Assembly (NCBI GenBank): GCA_025738555.1
Contig: JAOVFP010000005.1
Span: forward strand, 3,348,001-3,412,000
Origin: Cyathus striatus
Lineage: Eukaryota > Basidiomycota > Agaricomycetes > Agaricales > Nidulariaceae
Length of the DNA: 64,000 bases
Direction: 5' to 3'
The notes under the pieces were generated by a model. That model saw nothing but the letters and a program-made list of their open reading frames with translations. It did no database searches and was not told the origin of the DNA. This document shows, in pieces, positions 11,358 to 24,900 of the stretch. Position numbers and translations under genes: made by a program. The number at the start of each line of letters is the position of its first letter. The stretch's first letter is position 1.

Positions 11358-13794
11358 ATGCACAATCACCATCCCGACCCTCAACCTGAACCGAGTGCCC
11401 CCCGTCGTGTCGCGTTGGGTCATCGCATTAAATCTATTGGAGCAAAGGTATTCCTCCATGCTAAAAAACATACAGGAATAGGCATCGTCTGTGCTGTCGC
11501 CTACTTCGACCCGTATGTCATCCCAGCCGTGTTCTTTCATACAGACATAACGTTCGTTCTTCTAGTGGAAACTGGGGCGTCGATTTACAAGCAGGCTCCG
11601 AATTCGGATATCGTCTCCTGTTCGTGGTTCTCCTGGCGGGTCTTTTCGCCGTGTTCCTACAGGTGACTATCTAAATGAACCCTAATGAACCCCATCTCAT
11701 TCCATCTAACTTCTTAGGTCCTAGCAACCCGATTGGGATGTGTAACAGGACTTGGTAAGTTTTCCCGACTTTCCTATTTCTCTTTCTTCCTATAGGTCGA
11801 CCCCGCGCACGCGGGTGGCTATCATATGTCTATCTATCAAACTCCTTTCCAGTATCTCCATGTGCATCACAAGGACCCCCGTCCCGTCTGTGGCGGAAAC
11901 GCCAGATAGCACACCGCTGTTCTCGTTCTATGATATATTTTTCCTTTCATGCCGTGCTATCTTTAGACGGCCGGAGACCCTCGACCAAATTCACGCGACC
12001 AAATCACCTCTCGCATCGTCTATTTTTATCCTTGCCACCTCTATTTTCCAAAGCAACAAGGCACTGATAATATTTTATAGACCTTGCCTCCCACACTCGT
12101 TTGCTTCTTTACAATAGGCCCAAACATACATTATGGTACCGCTGGCTAGGTCTCTACCCTCTTTACATTCTCGCAGAGGTGGCTATCATAGCCACTGATT
12201 TGGCTGAGCTCCTGGGTTCTGCCATTGCGCTGTGCATGCTTTTCCCGAAATTGGAGTTATGGCATGGAGTGCTTATTACTGCTTTCGATGTCGTTTTAAT
12301 CCTGTGCATGGGTGATCCTTTACGAGGGCGACCGGTCAAAGCTTTCGAGCTTCTTATTGCTGGAATGGTACGTCGCGTATCTCGCTGTCTGAACATGCAG
12401 TTCATTGCTCTACAGGTATTGGCAGTCCTCGTATGCATGATTATCATCATCTCGAAAGTCGATGTAAACTGGGGAAATGCCTTCGAGGGATACGTACCTT
12501 CGAAATACATATTCCAATCCGGTGGCCTCTATGTCTGTAAGCCCCAAATTTTTTTCTCTCTGCGAACACCATTCCTCATATGGACCTATCGCAGCCGTTG
12601 GAATTTTAGGAGCCACAGTAATGCCCCACAGCCTCTTCCTCGGGTCCGCACTCGCAACACAAGACAGAGTGTCCTACCACCCCCTCAAAGAAGAGGAAGA
12701 AAAAGAAAAACTAGTTTTATCTCTCACAGATTCCAAATCAACGGATATGAGCGAAAAGCCACCTTCCTCTGCCGTTCGCCGATACATGGAATCTGCCAAG
12801 GAATCCGTGATGAACGCGTTCCGGGTCCCACCGAAGGCCATGTTTTCAACTACTGCAACCCGGCATTGCGAGCACCAAAATAATACCCTGTCGTTTGTTA
12901 AGGCGCATATTTATCATGGAATAGTGGACGTTGTTGGGAGTTTGTTGGGATTTGCGGTTATGATTAATTCACTGTGTGTGGGGATGTTCATTCATCTCAG
13001 GCGCAATTTTCTGATGCATTTTTATCAGTATTTTGATCCTCGCCGCAGCAGTATTTTATTTTGGCACTGGATCGACTGGGCAGGCCACTCCAGCCAGTTT
13101 GTTCGATGCTTATGATCTTATCCGCGATATTGTTGGTCAACGTACGTATCCTATGCATCTTTTTAACCAGCTAGACGTTTAAGACTTAATTAGCGGCCGC
13201 TACATTATTTGCCATTGCTCTACTGGCCGCTGGTCAAGTACGCTCCCATTTATTCCTACCTTACGAGTATATACTCACCAGTAAAAATCAGAGTTCCTCA
13301 ATAATCGCTACAGTAGCGGGCCAAGCTGTCTGCGAAGGTTTTATCCAGTGGCGCGTATCAGTGAGCATTCCCGATTCAGCACCCGCGATCCGATGTAACT
13401 GACCATCTCTGGCCATTCTTTCATATAGCCCGTTATGCGCAGAGTGGTTACTCGCCTGCTCGCCATCATACCATCAATGGCCGTTGCAATAGCACTAGGC
13501 CGGAGAGGCATCGATGACCTCCTCGTTGCATCGCAAGTTGTCCTTTCGATCGTGCTTCCGTTTATCACGTTCCCGTTGCTCTGGTGCACTGCGTCGAAAA
13601 GTATCATGAGAGTGCGCAAGTCGGATGCTCCCGATCCGAATGACTGTACACCGAATGCCGTGGAACTGGCTGATGGCGATTACGAGGATTACAGCAGCAG
13701 CAAATTTACAATTCTGATTGGGGTTGCGATATGGTTGGTCGTGATAACTGCGAACTTCTACGTGATTGTCACATTGGCAATGGGAGACGCATGA
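11358..13794 (+). CDS. SMF1: NRAMP/Smf-family divalent metal transporter
   Basis: Proton-coupled Mn/Fe(II) transporter of the NRAMP family. Ten exons (11358-11512, 11566-11662, 11718-11754, 12081-12367, 12416-12536, 12595-12973, 13029-13141, 13194-13237, 13292-13360, 13429-13794) sum to 1668 nt and 555 residues. The metal-binding motifs are intact: DPGN in TM1 (FDPGNWGVD, formed across the first intron) and MPHS in TM6 (GATVMPHSLFLG). Other family blocks are LATRLGCVTGLDLASH, EVAIIATDLAELLGSAIAL, and FVKAHIYHGIVDVVGSLLGFA. The third intron (11755-12080, 326 nt) is far longer than the others. Location (plasma, vacuolar or endosomal membrane) cannot be decided. Confidence 0.93.
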
Positions 13795-14022
13795 AACATC
13801 AAGATACCATGGACCACGGCCATTGTATACCAGTACATTTACGACTTAACGATTAGACGTTGACGATTAGGCAGATAATTCAATAAAACCTTGTACTTTT
13901 AGCCACGATGTTTTTTTTTTCTTGGGACTCACTCGATGAAACGCAAAGATGAGAAGGATATAGGTTTGTAATGCAAAGTGATTAAATGAGTATCCAAAAA
14001 ATAAATAAATGCCGGAGATACT

Positions 14023-17000
14023 CTAGTACTCGAGTTTCTCAAGAGGCTCGATAATCGCCCCAGGCTTTTTGACAATTCTGGGAAGAGTTGCTCTCTGGAA
14101 CGCAACACGAGTGTTCCACTCCGTACCCAATGGTGTATCCATGGCACGCTCGAACTGCGCCTTGCTCGTGTAAGGGAAAGGCAGATCGTTGACAAGATAC
14201 TTTGCAGCCTTCTTGTCCCGTTTTTCAGAAATAATGACATGCTTCTTCCCGAAATCAGCGCGCTTGGTAGGATCGACACCAGCGACTTTCTTCGTGAACT
14301 TAGGTCTGTTAGCTGCCTTGCGGACGCCAGAGCCACCCCATGATCCCTAGAAATTTGCCTGTTAGATTCGATACTTATACGCAGATGGATCTAAAACACA
14401 CCCATCCTGGGATTGTGGTATCGATCTCTTTAGGAGCGTCAGCCTCCACTTCGTGTTCTTTGGCCTCTTCAAATTGCTGTTTAATGCGGTTAGTATATTT
14501 CAATCAACTCGTACTGAAAACAGGACTGACTTGGACAACATTGTCGCCGGCAAACGCACGAGCAACAAGGTCCTTTTGTTCAAAGGCTTTGAGACCTTTA
14601 GCTTTGTCCTTGCCCTTGAGACTGAGCATCTTCTCCTGAATATCAATCTCGCTATTGACATCGTCGTCGTCGTCGTCATCCTGGGCAGCAGTAGTAGCAT
14701 GAGGCTGTTGCGTAATCTTTCCCTTGGGCTTGCTTGAAGATGCGGCAGCCGTTGTAGATGTGGAAAGCACAGTTTCCATAGAAATCTCAACAATAGCATC
14801 GTCCTGTGCTTGCTCGCGAACCTCTGCTTTCTGTGCAGCCTTCTTCTTAAGCTTGTTCTTAGACTTATCGACTGCTTTACTGTCCTTATCGACGATGACT
14901 TCATTATTTTTGCGAGATACTTTGGATCCAGATTTCTCTGAACGAGCAAGCCAGGGATTGGACTGATCTTCTTCCACGGGGATGATTGTGGCTGAAAGGC
15001 CAGTTCGTGGCCTGGTTTCTAACTCTGCAGATACAGGCGGAGGTGATAGGAAATCAGTCGACTTCAGTGTAACACTCGATGTATCCGAAGCTAACGATGC
15101 TAAGGGCCTGGTGGAAACTTGCGGACCCTTGCAATAGACATTAGTCTATGATGCTTATGGAATAACGATAGACCTTACATTAGTTCCAGGGCGATAGACG
15201 ATACGGCCACCTTGCCTCTGAGCAACTACACCACTCTGCGGATCCAAGTCCGTAGTCTCTTGCTCTCCAGCATCGCTGTCATCTCCAGATTCGCCCAATG
15301 TTTCGCCCATTTCTCTTAGGAAGTCGTCGGCAACCTTGTCAGTGGCATGCTGTTGCCTAGCCATGGCGTCTTTCATGAACTTCATCTCAAAGACGCTCTT
15401 GCCTTTCTTCCCCTGTTCCTCGATATCCATACTGACATCATCCGCATGGAGCTGGCGTAGTTCATCGAACGCAGTCTGTTTGATACGTTCTATCCCACCT
15501 TCAACATCACCGTCAATGTTATCGTCGTCCGACTCGTCATCTCCTTCACTTTCGTCACTTCCCACACCCTTGATTCTCCTCCGCAATTTCTCTCCACGAG
15601 CCAGCATTTCTTCGATCTCTTTCCTTCCTCCCTCATCCATGTCCCCCCTATGTTTCATCTGCTTCGCCCATTTTCCGGTATGCTTATGCCGTAATGTCGC
15701 CCTCTCCTTTGCACGCTCAATCTCACGTTTAAGCCGCCCTCCCTCCGTATCACTGTCCTCTCCGTCACCAAGCTTTTCTCCAAGACGTTCCTTCTCCTTT
15801 CGCTTGATTTTCCTGTATGTCTTGCTCTTGATCTTCTTTATTCGCTTTGCCTTGATTTCTGCTCGGAACATGAGTTCACGCATTTTTCGGAGCTCACCGC
15901 GACGCTCAGCGACTTCTTCCACTGACAGTTTATTCATCTCCAGCATGGTCTCTTCAGTCCCGTGGATATCTTCGTCTCGCAAATTCGCAGACCTCAACAA
16001 TGAGTCAACAGCGCTTTCTAACGATGTTGTAGGCTGAAACTATGAGTTTGGGTGGTAGGATATGTAGTTATGTACATACCTTGAATTTTGCGACAAGCTC
16101 GAGATTGGATGTACGGCCCACTGGCGTAGCTTGTAACGGAAAACTAAGATGTTCGGCTTCACGTATACGTTTCATAGTGCCAGCCCACTTGTCAACTTCC
16201 TCCTTAGTTTGTTCATAAGCAGCTTCACGATCTAAACGCTCCTGCGTGCGCTGAGGTAACGGTGCATCCAGCGTTTTTATTTTTGAAGTAGGAGCGAGCA
16301 CTTTCGTAGCTTTTTTGAGCGACTGTAGTGCTGCCGATTGGGAGGCAAGAGGATTCAGCAAATCCTCCAAATTCAGTTTACCTGCATAAGTTAAATAACA
16401 TGTAAACCTAGTAGAATTATAACGTGATACACACCAGAAGATTGTGCCCGGAACTCATCCTCTGCACCAGCCTCGTTCCTTTCTTTGATTTGGCGTCGTT
16501 TCCGGGCGCGTTCCTGTTTTGTTTCCTCCGTCGCGTCACCTTCCTCTCGGGTTTTGCGCTTTTTGGGGCTTGAATTAAGACTTGCGACGAAGTCTTGTAG
16601 CTTGTCGAGTGCTGCTGGAGACATATCTTCATCGTCGGAAGGAGCAAAAGCCATCTCTACGTCCTCGTCCTCCAATTTTTCGTCATCATCTCCCTCTTCA
16701 CTATCGTCATCATCTTCCTCTTCACTATCATCTTCGTCTTCCATACCAACGTCTTCGTCCTCATCGTCGCTAGTGGGTTTTAACACTTTTGGTGGTAACT
16801 TTGAATCTTTGAATTTCTTCGTTGCCTCATCGTCACTTCCCATGTCTACCTCACCCTTCCCGTCGAGGACATCAAGCAAATCAATGAACTCGTCGTCATC
16901 TCCTTCCTCCTCTTCCTCCTTTTCACTTAGCTCGTCTTCCTCATCTTCGTTTAAATCAACATCGGCGAAGCGAACAGTTGGTTTTTTCTTTGTAACATTC

Positions 17001-17467
17001 TTCTTCTGTGATCAAGTTAGAATGAGCCACTTACATCAAATCCACCAAAAACGCACTTTGCTCGAGAAAAACCCAGCAAAACGTTCCTCATCACTTTCTT
17101 CAAACGCGGCGTCACTATCAAGCTCCTCATCGTCCTCACTATCAATCTTCTCATCATCTTCGTATTCACCGATCAACCTAGCCCGCATAGCTTCCCGTTC
17201 CTCCTCGTTAGCCTCTCCCAAACGGAGACCAAACTCCGCAGCTTCATCTTTATCCAACTCCTGTCGTACCCTCTCCCTCCGTGTCTTCTCTGGCATATAT
17301 TCGTAGATATCAGTGGTATCAAGGCTTTCAAGTAGCTTTGCCTTGCTCGAACGTCTCTTTTCGTACCCAGCGGCATTAGACTTGCTCGTTGAAGGTTTTG
17401 ATTTTCCAAATTTTTGATTTAGTACCTTCCCAGAGGTTCTGCCAGAGTTTTTGGTTGATCTGGCCAT
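14023..17467 (-). CDS. UTP14: UTP14, U3 snoRNP-associated SSU processome protein
   Basis: Nucleolar factor for 18S pre-rRNA processing that activates the DEAH helicase Dhr1. Seven exons (17057-17467, 16435-17005, 16080-16381, 15179-16033, 14531-15127, 14402-14476, 14023-14346) sum to 3135 nt, giving 1044 residues. The product starts MARSTKNSGRTSGKV and has long acidic Asp/Glu runs. The conserved central block contains WAGTMKRIREAEHLSFPL and IKSKTYRKIKRKEKE. The hallmark motif PGWGSWGGSGV is formed across the last intron. The C-terminus (LVNDLPFPYTSKAQFERAMDTPLG) is family-typical. Slightly longer than yeast Utp14 because of its acidic linkers. The NEDD1-like gene lies about 310 bp upstream on the same strand. 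Confidence 0.95.
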
Positions 17468-17779
17468 GATAATGAGAGGAGGGAAGCGAGGAAGGAGAGG
17501 AGTAGAGAGAAGTAAGAGCCTGGAAGTAGCGAGACCGTGTGGAATTACCAATTTTTGTAAATAGAACAAAAATAAATCCAATTATATATTCCAACATTTC
17601 GGTGATTACGGATAACGGTCCGCTAATCCGTTTTATTTGACCCCGTCATCGAAGTTTAACGTTTAACGACCAGGTTAGTGTTGGGAATAGTTGGTAGTGC
17701 ATAAATATGTTGGGTATACATAACTAAAGTATAGGGCTATATACATAATTTACGAGGCACATTGTTCCATCAAGAAGCT

Positions 17780-20357
17780 TTACAAATGCCCTCTCCTCAA
17801 CCTCTCATTTTCATCTCTTAACCGCTGGTTCTCTTCCCTTAGATCCCTCAAATCCCCCACATACTCATCCATCAAGCTCCTCAGCTCCTTCTTCCATGAT
17901 ATGCCCATTTTAACAAGATCCAAATGCATCCCCATCATCTCTTCTTTCGACTCCCTCTGGAAATCGTACATCACGTCCTTTACAATGTTCCGCAGGAGAT
18001 CTTGTGCCCCTCCAGCGCTCAAGCTAGCTGAAGGACGCGGCGAATTCATATGTCGCACGGGTGAATTGCTCCAATCCGGTGCCGGTGACTGCGCGGAAGA
18101 TCCAGAACGGCGGGGAGAGATTTGCATGGAAAGCTCGCGAACGCGTTCTTGGGGCCGAGCGTTCTCTACGGGATGATCGCTATCGCTTTCTTCACTATCT
18201 TGAAAACCAACAGCTTTTCCCTTGCCTTTATTCCTGTGCCCATGACTTTCCTCGCCCTCTCCCGCCCGAATCCAGGCATCTACATCCGGCGTGGAGACGC
18301 CAAGTGCCACCATACCTTTCCTCTTCTGGGCAGGAACGGGGGTTATCGGGTCTTGATTGGGATCTGAAAGTGTCGGAGATGGTGTCCGGCTCCTCATGGC
18401 AGCAAGGGATGAAGGCAACGGCGGAACAGGCGGAACAGGTGAGGATGAGCGAGCGCATGACGCCGAAGATACTGTTCGTATAGAAACAGATGTTGCAGAT
18501 GATGATCTGGCTCGAGAGGAGGCGCTGGTGATAGTGCGTGAGCTGCTCGATGCTGTCCGTGATGATGCACCGGAAGTCGTTCGAGTTGTGCGTACGGCAG
18601 ACACGGATCCAGCTGCGCGTGATGCAGAAAACACGGTTCGTTTTTGCTCCCCAGGCTCTCCTTCTACACCTGATGGAATTGAGAGCACTGCAGAAGCTGA
18701 ATCAGGAGGTGCATTAGTCGATGTTGTTCGTGTACGAGATACAGTACTTTTGGCAGTACCACCTCGGGAGACAGGGATATCTTCATTCAAATTTTCTGAC
18801 GTTGAAATACGAGACGGTCTTGGATTTTGGGATGATGATCGGGTGTTCCTCGATGATGGAGATGGCTTAGGACGCGAGGGCGTAGAAGATACCCTTCCAG
18901 ACTTTTTCGCCGGAGTTGCCTTGACGTTATTTGACAGTGGTTTAGTGACAGTAATATTATCCAGCTGAACTGTGTTGTGTTTCTTATTATTAGCAGCGAT
19001 ATCGACCAGGAACGATGTAGAACGTACTGGAAATATCTTCAATACTTTGACTATTCCCCAGTGGATCTCGAACCGGAGAGAATGCCTTCTTCTCGTCTGA
19101 AGCGCGAGAAGGAGCTTTAGTAGGAGAACGGAGAGGTTCTTTCCCCGAGTGAACTTTGCGGATTGATGGTGAAGCAGCAATAGTGGGGCGCGTTGTACGC
19201 GTTTGGGCCGGTGAAAGCGCCACCTTAGTAGAAGATTTGGCAGCTGTTGTACCTGTTCGACGCAGTGTTGGCGCTGATCCATCGGATTCTGTCTTAATAG
19301 CCTTACTAGATGGTTTCATAACTGGATCGGAGCCAGCCTTAATCTTCTTCTATGAGAAAGTGAGCTTTGCGATACGTGGATACGGTCTTAAATAACATTA
19401 CCTGGATGGTTATGGTTTCAATTCTACTCCCACTTTCACTGATAATTACGGCCTTCGGAGAATCGTTAAGGGCCCTCAAGCTGACGATGAGCAGCTTTCC
19501 GTTCTCTGTTCCTAGGCATATGGAAGTTCCATCAGGAGAGAAACTAATAGACGTTAAGGGAACCTTTATGTTGATAGTGCGGAAAAGCCTGCATCGCCTT
19601 AGCAAACGATACAGCTACATGATAGATTGAAACCTTACCCCTTGTCTTTGTCCAACTCAATAAGACAAACATGACCACCTGACGTGGCAACAGCCACGAG
19701 AGTCTTACTGAATGTGCTGGAAGAGATACCGACGATTTCACCAGAAGAAACATCTCCTAGGGAAATCGATTTCAATGGACTGGATGGTCGGGTGGTATCA
19801 TACACCATGAATTGAGTTCCGGCTCCAACTAGCAAGCGTGTTCGAGAATGTGGATGGAAAGAGCAAATTGTAATGGTCTGGCCAGCCAACGCTAAGCCGC
19901 GAAGAACTGTATGCGAACCAAGTGAAATGTTATGAACGTGGACAGCTGCTGCAGAGGTCGAAGCAAGGAGTGTGGAGTCATTGGATATGGAAAGAGAAGT
20001 TATGGCAGATTTGTGTGAGTCAAACGTTTGAGAAACCTGCGGTGAAGATCCTATCGAATCTAGGACATGGATCCTTTCTCCAGAAGAAAAAACCAGTGTG
20101 CTTTTGCTTTTTGAAACAAGGTTGGTGATGGTGTATCCTGCGGCCTGCGAGAATATGTCACTCAGAGAGTTTAATGTAGGGTCATATCTGTAAATAATCT
20201 GGTCGGAAGCAAGGTACAGGAAGGAATTATCTGTTGACCATGAGCTAGCAGTTGGAGTATGGATAAGTTCGAGACAAGAAGGAATGGATGAAGGGGGCTT
20301 CTTGAGAATTACAGGGTCCAACGTTGCGAGAACATCCGTCGTGGTTATGGCCAGCAT
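17780..20357 (-). CDS. NEDD1/GCP-WD-like gamma-tubulin targeting protein
   Basis: Four exons (19639-20357, 19402-19588, 19028-19349, 17780-18969) sum to 2418 nt and 805 residues. The N-terminal ~300 residues form a WD40 propeller (DSHKSAITSLSISNDSTLLAS, VPLTSISFSPDGTSICLGTENGKL). A long Ser/Thr/Pro/Arg-rich disordered middle follows. The last ~75 residues are a coiled coil (LLRNIVKDVMYDFQRESKEE ... LREENQRLRDENERLRRG). An N-terminal propeller plus this terminal helix is the NEDD1 design, in which the C-terminus binds gamma-tubulin ring complex and recruits it to spindle poles. The start is ATG at 20357; the longer frame begins at TTG. Phosphorylation sites are likely in the middle region but not mapped. 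Confidence 0.78.
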
Positions 20358-21988
20358 GAGTCGTTGGAGTTGATTACGCTGGCAGATGTGTTGCAATGTC
20401 GCGGTGGCCGTCGTGATGTTCGATGTTCAAAACGTTCAAAGTTCGTCGCGTAAACATAAGATACATACGATACAGAACCATATTGATCACATGACTATAG
20501 CGTGACACCCCAGCAGGATTTGGCTGGGAGTTCTACCAAAAAACTAATCACATCCGTAAATTGCACATATTTCAAATTATTTTTGCAGGGTGTTCTTAAT
20601 ATTTAGAATATTTATAACATTGTGCAAACAGATTTATTTTAAGTTGTATGTACGGAGTGCCAATAGATTTCTAAAATTTGTAGCCCCTAACTTTAGAAGT
20701 GCAAATATGGAAAGTGCGCCAAGCACTTTAAACACGTCGCGTTGCGTCGCAGCCGCCCGCACACCAAACACACATATCTTGCTCTCGAGTCTCTACACTC
20801 CATATTTCTTATATTATTACATGCCGAAACGAAAGAATGATCCTATTAAGAACCTAGGAAGTTGGTCTGGGGTCAAAAAGAGAGTGCTCACCATATGTCT
20901 TCATGACATATTGTCTAATAACTCCTGTGGATTCCGCCGTTAACAAGGGTCCAGTACAGAGCCCACTACAGCAATAAGTGATTGCTTGGACACATACCGA
21001 GAGCCTGAGTCTGAACCACTTGGGCAACTATTTTCTTCATTTGGTTCTGCGCTGCAAACTCAGCCAACTATAGCCGCCTCTGGTCTTCACACAGGATGGG
21101 AAAGCAACGAGTCTCTTGCAAAAAGTGATACAGGCCCAGTCCTAATAAGTGGTGACGATGAAATGGAGGTAGAAAAAGCGGTCAGTTTGTATTTCCACCC
21201 ACAGTAGAGGAAGCACATCAAGGCTCAAGCATATCTCGATATTGGAACTTCGTGCACTTGCCTTACCATGATTTAGATTTATACTTCGTTACAGCTTTCA
21301 CCTAATACCAACACACTACATTAAATACATAGAATATCAATGTGTATATACTTACCACTGTAGCTATATTTTTATGATATCACCACGTAAATATGTTATT
21401 TACTTGTAGATACATATTTTTTAATCCTCACTTTCGATCAGTCCGACGTTGGCCCGACGGTTTGAGAGTACATGGGAACCTGTGAGTCACATCAGTCACA
21501 CACCACGTGATGGACATGGTTCTGTACCGTACATATCTTACTCCAGCAAAGGAAACGCGAAGCACGTGATCGCATACTTATTGGATATTGGACACTTCAC
21601 TGTTCAGCCTCTAGAGCTCTAAGTGCAGAACCCCAAATACCAGTTAGTGCAAAGCTTGTTTGGAATCATAACAAAATTATAGTAATTTAGTATGCACTCC
21701 GTCAAGTCCAAGTAAGTCCTAGTAAGTAATACCAGGTAATACACAGTAAGTAGCAAGGATAATGAAAAGAATTATACATGTTTAGCAAGATAGTAAATAT
21801 ATCCAAGATACATAGCCAAGTCCGTTTAGAATGCGAAGTTTAATGAATAACGACTGTAAAGGAATGTAGAGTAGGGCCAATGAGTGCAGCAGCTTGAAGC
21901 ATGATACGTTTCTGTCCGGTGATCAATTTTAAGGAGCTTCATTAAGTTGGGTTATTCTGAGCAAGGGATGAAGTCTATATTGCGGGGG
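20358..21988. other. Intergenic region, AT-rich, no supported gene
   Basis: About 1.6 kb between two minus-strand genes. A plus-strand frame at 20590-20943 and another at 20986-21207 have no family signature and are not called. CACGTG boxes occur near 21508 and 21562. Around 21710-21765 the motif 'agtaagt' recurs several times in a short, low-complexity stretch. Confidence 0.45.
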
Positions 21989-24900
21989 TTATTTCTGGCT
22001 GGGGATGGAAAAAGAAATATGCTTGCTCGAAGAACTTGATTGGGATGACTGTTTGAGAATGGATCGGGGTAATTGGATGGAATCCTTTGCTCGTTTAGGA
22101 AATGGTAGTGGCATAAGTGTCGGCGAGGGGGTTTGGTTAACGTCCAAGTGCATAGGAGGGCCACGAAGGGATCCTGCCGCTAATGTCCTCGACCTCTTCG
22201 AAAACGGGAGCGGCTGAAGGGTAATGGGTGTACATGGTGAATGCACGGGGGTTTGCACCATCGGAAGCACATCATCTTCGTCGGGTTCTTCTAGCCTAAC
22301 GCGCTTTTTCGTGCGAGAGACTTGGGAACCTAATATAGGTTCAACGATCGTAACATGCCTCTGCGCTGGAGTTGTGGGCTTTTTTAGTATCGAACGAATG
22401 TTATCTGGCTGCTTCGACGAAGAGGAGGACATCATAGTGGCTGAAGTCTTTGATGCGTCGTCAGCTCTAATACGTTTTCGTGGCAAAGATTTAGGACTTG
22501 GAAGAGGGGGGATCCTGATAGTAAGACCAGAAGGATTTTCTACGGCACTTTCCAATCCAGGTATGTTGAACAGTTTGAACGAGACTTGGGGAAGATCCTT
22601 CGGTGGATCACCGATGAATTTCGGATTCTGAAAAATGTTAATACTGCGGTTAAGACGAAGAGAACCATAATAACCTACAGCGATGAAGTGTCTCATACCT
22701 GCCTCCTCGATCAGCTTTGGAAGCTTTTCGGGACTGTCCTTTAGAGCATTTCGTCGAGAAACCATGTTCTCTTCTGCAGTACCACGGATGGCTAATGTTT
22801 TCACAGTGATAGGCTTGGTTTGACCAATACGATGTGCTCGCTATGGAATTAGTATTGTCAGTCATTTCTCACTGCTCCCAAGTCTGAAGCAACCATACCT
22901 TAATTGCTTGACTTTCTACATCTGCTTGCCAAACTGGTTCACAAAAGATCACTCTTGAGGCACTTATAAGATTCAATCCGCGAGCTCCATGTCTGAGTTC
23001 CATCAAAAGTACCCTGTAAGTCTCGGATGTTTCAAACGTAAGTATTAGCTGTTGTCTGGACTGCGGTTCAATTTGAGTCGTAAAGTGAATGAACTTCACT
23101 TTAACGAGTCTCAATGCTTCTGCTATATGGGCAAGGGAAAGCACCGATTCAGAAAAGATAATAAACTTCTCCGTGGGTGAGTATTTCAAGACCTAAGAAA
23201 GTAAGTGAGCACTCAATAAATAACCAGAAAAGAATCAACACATACTTCATTGATTATATAGTTTAATTTGCTGGAAGCTGAGTTCCTCACGCGCACTCTG
23301 GCCAACAAAGAAGACGCTACCAAAATAGATGGCTTCTCTGTCCTTGGTAAATCAGCCTCTTCATCATTCTCGTTCCTCTCCAACGCCTCCAAACTCGCCA
23401 TCAGCTCCTTTTGAATCTTCTTCATAATCTCTTGTGATGGCACCTTTACCGTGCTTTTCCGGCCATCCTCTTCTCCAAGTGCTCCATTCCCTCCATTGTG
23501 CCCCTTCTTCGATCGGTTCTTCTTTTTTTGCAGCTCTTCAAGGGACTTGCGTTTAGCAATAACGTCGTCCATTCGTACAACCTTTCCCTGGATCAATAAT
23601 TGATTTTCTTTGATTAGTGGGTGACTGATAATCATATCATGTAGTCTGAGAAGTCGGTCAGCATGCATGAGTCCAACATAACCTTGTTCTTCGTCTAAGG
23701 AATCCGTAGATGGTACACGGGACCAAGCATCGAAAACATTTAGGTTCATGTTGTAGACATGATATGCAACGTCCTCATATGTATTGATTGCGCGCCATGT
23801 AGGATCATTGGCTGCCAGCCGTCTACGAAAACGGTTATCGCTTTTAGACAAAAAAGAAGCGGCGTGACACCTACACATGTTTAAAAGCATTATAAAGTAA
23901 CTCCATGTCTTCCGGAGGTGCATTTCTGTCTAAAGCACGGTCAATATGCACTTGAGCATCTTCAACTAGTTGATCAACGTTGTACAACCGTTCATCCACG
24001 GACCAGAACATAAGCCTACATAATGAGTTAATGATACTGGCGGGAAACAATCAAATCACCACCCACTGAGACATATTCGCAACCGTGAGCTGTAGATACT
24101 CAACGTTCTAAAATGTTGCCATTAAAACTGAATTTCTTCCACTCCACATTAAAAGCACTCACCCTGGGATGGAACATGTAATCCTAACCATGCCTTTATA
24201 TTAACATTCGTCTCTCCAGAGGAGAAAAAAAATACCTGGTCTGTCCTCTGCGAATCTATGGCGTTGATAGCTATGGTAGCTTGAAGTGCATTATACGATT
24301 TGATAGCTAGCGGGTCCAAGTCAAGCAATACCGACTCATGTTTTATAGGAGGTAACAGTACTTCCTCCTCAACATCCTGGATCCGGTGCCGTATCATCAC
24401 GCCTTCCATCACCTTCCTAAGAACTTCAATTGCTCCTGGTCGAGGACCGGAACGATCCGTGAGTGGCTCAACGATGTGGGTGGTGACCAAGCTGGGGTCG
24501 GCCCTGAACTGAGGCATACCAATGAAGTCAGACATCATGTTACCGAGCTTGTTGAGGTCTGAGCGGTCATATTTTGTCCAGATGCGTGTCTGTGCTGGTA
24601 CCGGAGATGACGCTAATGAGGTAGGAGGAGAAGGAGGAGAAGACCTGGAGGAAATCTCGAGTTCCTCCTCACTATCATCCTTCTTCCCCCCTCCACTCCC
24701 GAAGCTTAGTCCTAACAACCCTGCAGTGGGTGTTCCAGTAACTATCCATCTTCGTTCAATACTTAACTGTCGTGTGAACTCGACCAATGTCGTCTGTGTC
24801 ATTCCACTAACATGGCCTTCGTCGATAACCAGTCGTTTCCAACGGACATGCAAGAGCGGGGAGGTATGATTAGTCTCAACAGGACAAACACAGTTGAGAA

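Noticed and set aside
11752..12117. Frame within the NRAMP gene
   Set aside because: Lies in the third intron; skipping it joins GLG to DLASH exactly as the NRAMP family requires.
15336..17306. Long plus-strand Ser-rich frames opposite UTP14
   Set aside because: They are the antisense of Asp/Glu-coding runs (GAN codons give Ser/Phe on the other strand); UTP14 motifs lie on the minus strand.
20590..21207. Possible transposon-related gene fragments
   Set aside because: Short frames with no transposase or reverse-transcriptase motif and no terminal repeats seen.
22640..22700. Frame continuing through the SNF2 gene ([11 protein letters not shown])
   Set aside because: A GTATGA...TTTTTCAG intron fits better; the translated piece has no counterpart in helicase tails.
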